Assembly: GCA_965658595.1 (NCBI GenBank)
Contig: CBFHSW010000050.1
Span: 1 to 7,167, forward strand
Direction: 5' to 3'
Length of the DNA stretch: 7,167 bases
DNA from: UBA1858 sp965658595
Lineage (GTDB): Bacteria > Pseudomonadota > Gammaproteobacteria > UBA4575
Below, piece after piece: positions 6,465 through 7,167 of this stretch. The notes beneath the pieces were generated by a model. The model did no database searches, had not been told where the DNA came from, and was given only the letters and a program-made list of their open reading frames with translations. The number at the start of each line of letters is the position of its first letter. Position 1 is the first letter of the stretch. The translations under genes were made by a program, and so were the position numbers.

Positions 6465-6524
6465 TTATTATGAAAAGGGTGAGAGTCAACTCTCTTAGGT
6501 GCCAAGCGCTTCTTATTGAGCGCT
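6461..6524 (-). promoter_or_regulatory. hpf leader with three consecutive inverted repeats
   Basis: Three short dyads lie in 64 bp before hpf. AGCGCT at 6505-6510 and 6519-6524 can form a 6-bp stem with an 8-nt loop. GAGAGT/ACTCTC at 6481-6494 is a near-perfect 14-bp dyad. CCTTTT/AAAAGG at 6461-6478 has a 6-nt loop and includes part of the hpf Shine-Dalgarno. If transcribed they would form successive small hairpins; the second could instead be a protein-binding site. A weak sigma-70-like pair lies upstream: TTGAGC at 6582-6587 and TAGAGT at 6559-6564, with a 17-bp spacer, 4 of 6 matches each. The repeats are seen; regulation is inferred. Confidence 0.4.
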
Positions 6525-6602
6525 GTGATGAAAGTATGAAATCGACACCGACATTACTACTCTATTCCAGCTGACTAGAATGCTCAAGTCTCAATTGTGC
6601 TG

Positions 6603-6675
6603 GATAGGGATACTAGCTGTTTGAAATGGCGCACATGCAGAGCACATGGCTCTGTAACGCCCTTCATACCCTATC
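6603..6675 (-). repeat. Nested inverted repeat downstream of rpoN
   Basis: Three inverted repeats are nested in a 73-bp segment of the rpoN-hpf gap. The outer arms are GATAGGG/CCCTATC (6669-6675 and 6603-6609). The middle arms are GGCG/CGCC (6658-6661 and 6628-6631). The inner hairpin is CAGAGC-CATGT-GCTCTG (6638-6654). No T-run follows, so it does not look like an intrinsic terminator. It could be a folded 3' UTR element, an mRNA processing site or chance. Confidence 0.35.
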
Positions 6676-6721
6676 TTTCAGGAGGTATGGCTATAAAGTT
6701 GAGTGAGTATAAACAGTTGTT

Positions 6722-7167
6722 CTACAGCTGCTTGCGCTCGTTGGAAGGTGGAATATTCATTGCCTCACGGTATTTAGCTACGGTGCGACGCGCCACTTTT
6801 ATTCCTTTCTCATCCAAGGTTTTTGCAATTTTGTTGTCGCTTAACGGTTTGGCAGGATTCTCTTCTTGGATCATTTTCTTGAGCATGGCTCGAATAGCTG
6901 TGGCTGAGCACATGCCACCATCCGCTGTGCTTACATGACTAGAGAAAAAATATTTGAGTTCAAAAATACCACGAGGCGTATGTAGATATTTGTTAGTGGT
7001 GACTCGCGATACAGTCGATTCATGAAGCTCTAGTTGTTCGGCTATGTCTTTTAGTACCAGCGGCTTCATCGCTTCTGGACCTTGTTCTAAAAAGTTGATC
7101 TGCTCATCTATAATCGCACTACTGACACGTAACAAAGTTTCATTGCGACTTTGTAAGCTTTTTATAA
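6722..7167 (-). CDS. rpoN: RNA polymerase sigma-54 factor RpoN, C-terminal part
   Basis: 3' portion of the alternative sigma factor that recognises -24/-12 promoters and needs AAA+ activators. The frame is open through the right edge (the first complete codons read IKSLQSRNET), leaving 147 residues of a protein normally near 480. Present are: the core-binding/DNA-binding segment with SLQSRNETLLRVSSAI; the helix-turn-helix LKDIAEQLELHESTVSRVTT; YLHTPRGIFELKYFFSSHV; and the diagnostic RpoN box ARRTVAKYREAMNIPPS, ending in ERKQL and a TAG at 6722. The apparent TTG start at 7135 is an internal leucine codon, not a start. Downstream linkage to hpf and ptsN is the classic gene order. Nothing in the visible part suggests damage. 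Confidence 0.97.
   Translation of the reverse strand, partial: IKSLQSRNETLLRVSSAIIDEQINFLEQGPEAMKPLVLKDIAEQLELHESTVSRVTTNKYLHTPRGIFELKYFFSSHVSTADGGMCSATAIRAMLKKMIQEENPAKPLSDNKIAKTLDEKGIKVARRTVAKYREAMNIPPSNERKQL

Larger units (their letters stand above)
6454..6721 (-). other. rpoN-hpf intergenic region without a supported gene
   Basis: This 268-bp spacer is longer than the few tens of bases I would expect between rpoN and hpf in related bacteria. It holds the nested repeat near rpoN and the three leader dyads near hpf. Only tiny reading frames are present: 27 codons at 6584-6667 and 13 codons at 6513-6554. Neither has a good ribosome site. No sigma-54 promoter with correct -24/-12 spacing is visible. 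A promoter for hpf and the PTS genes probably lies here, but I can only point to a weak sigma-70 candidate. Confidence 0.5.

Noticed and set aside
6467..6490. TTGACT and CATAAT as a sigma-70 promoter for hpf
   Set aside because: The spacer is only about 11 bp, far short of the usual 16-18, and the -10 would overlap the ribosome-site hairpin.
6490..6500. TGGCAC resembling the -24 element of a sigma-54 promoter before hpf
   Set aside because: The required TTGC-type -12 element is not found five bases further on; the next TTG is nine bases away.
6513..6554. 13-codon minus-strand frame ending in the loop of the AGCGCT repeat, as a leader peptide
   Set aside because: There is no ribosome site and no run of regulatory codons of the kind used in attenuation; its length is easily reached by chance.
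6584..6667. 27-codon minus-strand frame between rpoN and hpf
   Set aside because: The ATG has only GGG two bases upstream, the peptide has no recognisable feature, and the frame falls inside the nested inverted repeat.
6597..6938. Plus-strand frame of 113 codons across the rpoN-hpf gap, with AGGAGGT before an internal ATG at 6687
   Set aside because: Most of it is antisense to the conserved rpoN end, and the AGGAGG is only one base from the ATG, too close for initiation. No recognisable protein results.
7133..7135. TTG at 7135 as the start of a small separate protein
   Set aside because: The frame continues upstream to the window edge with typical RpoN sequence, so this is an internal leucine codon of a truncated gene.

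Overview
The window reads as one block of chromosomal housekeeping and regulatory genes, all on the minus strand. In transcription order (right to left) they are rpoN (3' part), hpf, ptsN, hprK, rapZ, a mannose-family EIIA, an HPr/NPr protein, ptsI and mgtE (3' end missing). The RpoN, Hpf and RapZ sequences closely resemble gammaproteobacterial ones. The presence of HPr kinase points away from the enteric lineage, which lacks it, and towards a non-enteric gammaproteobacterium. Base composition is AT-leaning. I cannot name a genus. No tRNA, rRNA, transposon, prophage or CRISPR array is visible.

Layout: rpoN enters at the right edge and ends at 6722. A 268-bp gap rich in inverted repeats follows, then hpf (6127-6453) and ptsN (5640-6116). 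hprK, rapZ, EIIA(Man), HPr and ptsI (5613 to 1361) are tightly packed: 26-nt gap before hprK, 4-nt GTGA overlap hprK/rapZ, 1-nt TAATG overlap rapZ/EIIA, and 13 nt between HPr and ptsI. This is the arrangement of a polycistronic operon with translational coupling. A 97-bp gap precedes mgtE (1263 to 1), which runs off the left edge before its last membrane helix.

How the genes fit together: EI (ptsI) would take phosphate from PEP and pass it to HPr His15, then on to EIIA(Man) His10 and EIIA(Ntr) His70. No sugar-specific EIIB or membrane EIIC is encoded here, so the relay looks regulatory rather than sugar-transporting. HprK can modify HPr at the conserved Ser46 and so gate the relay. RapZ, Hpf and RpoN add post-transcriptional, ribosome-hibernation and sigma-54 control.

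No clearly new gene system is present: every protein belongs to a known family. The points most worth checking are non-coding or fine-scale. These are a hairpin that covers the hpf ribosome-binding site, a pyrimidine tract complementary to the mgtE ribosome-binding site, a nested inverted repeat after rpoN, a RapZ that lacks the basic RNA-binding tail known in E. coli, and a duplicated run of start codons in front of HPr.
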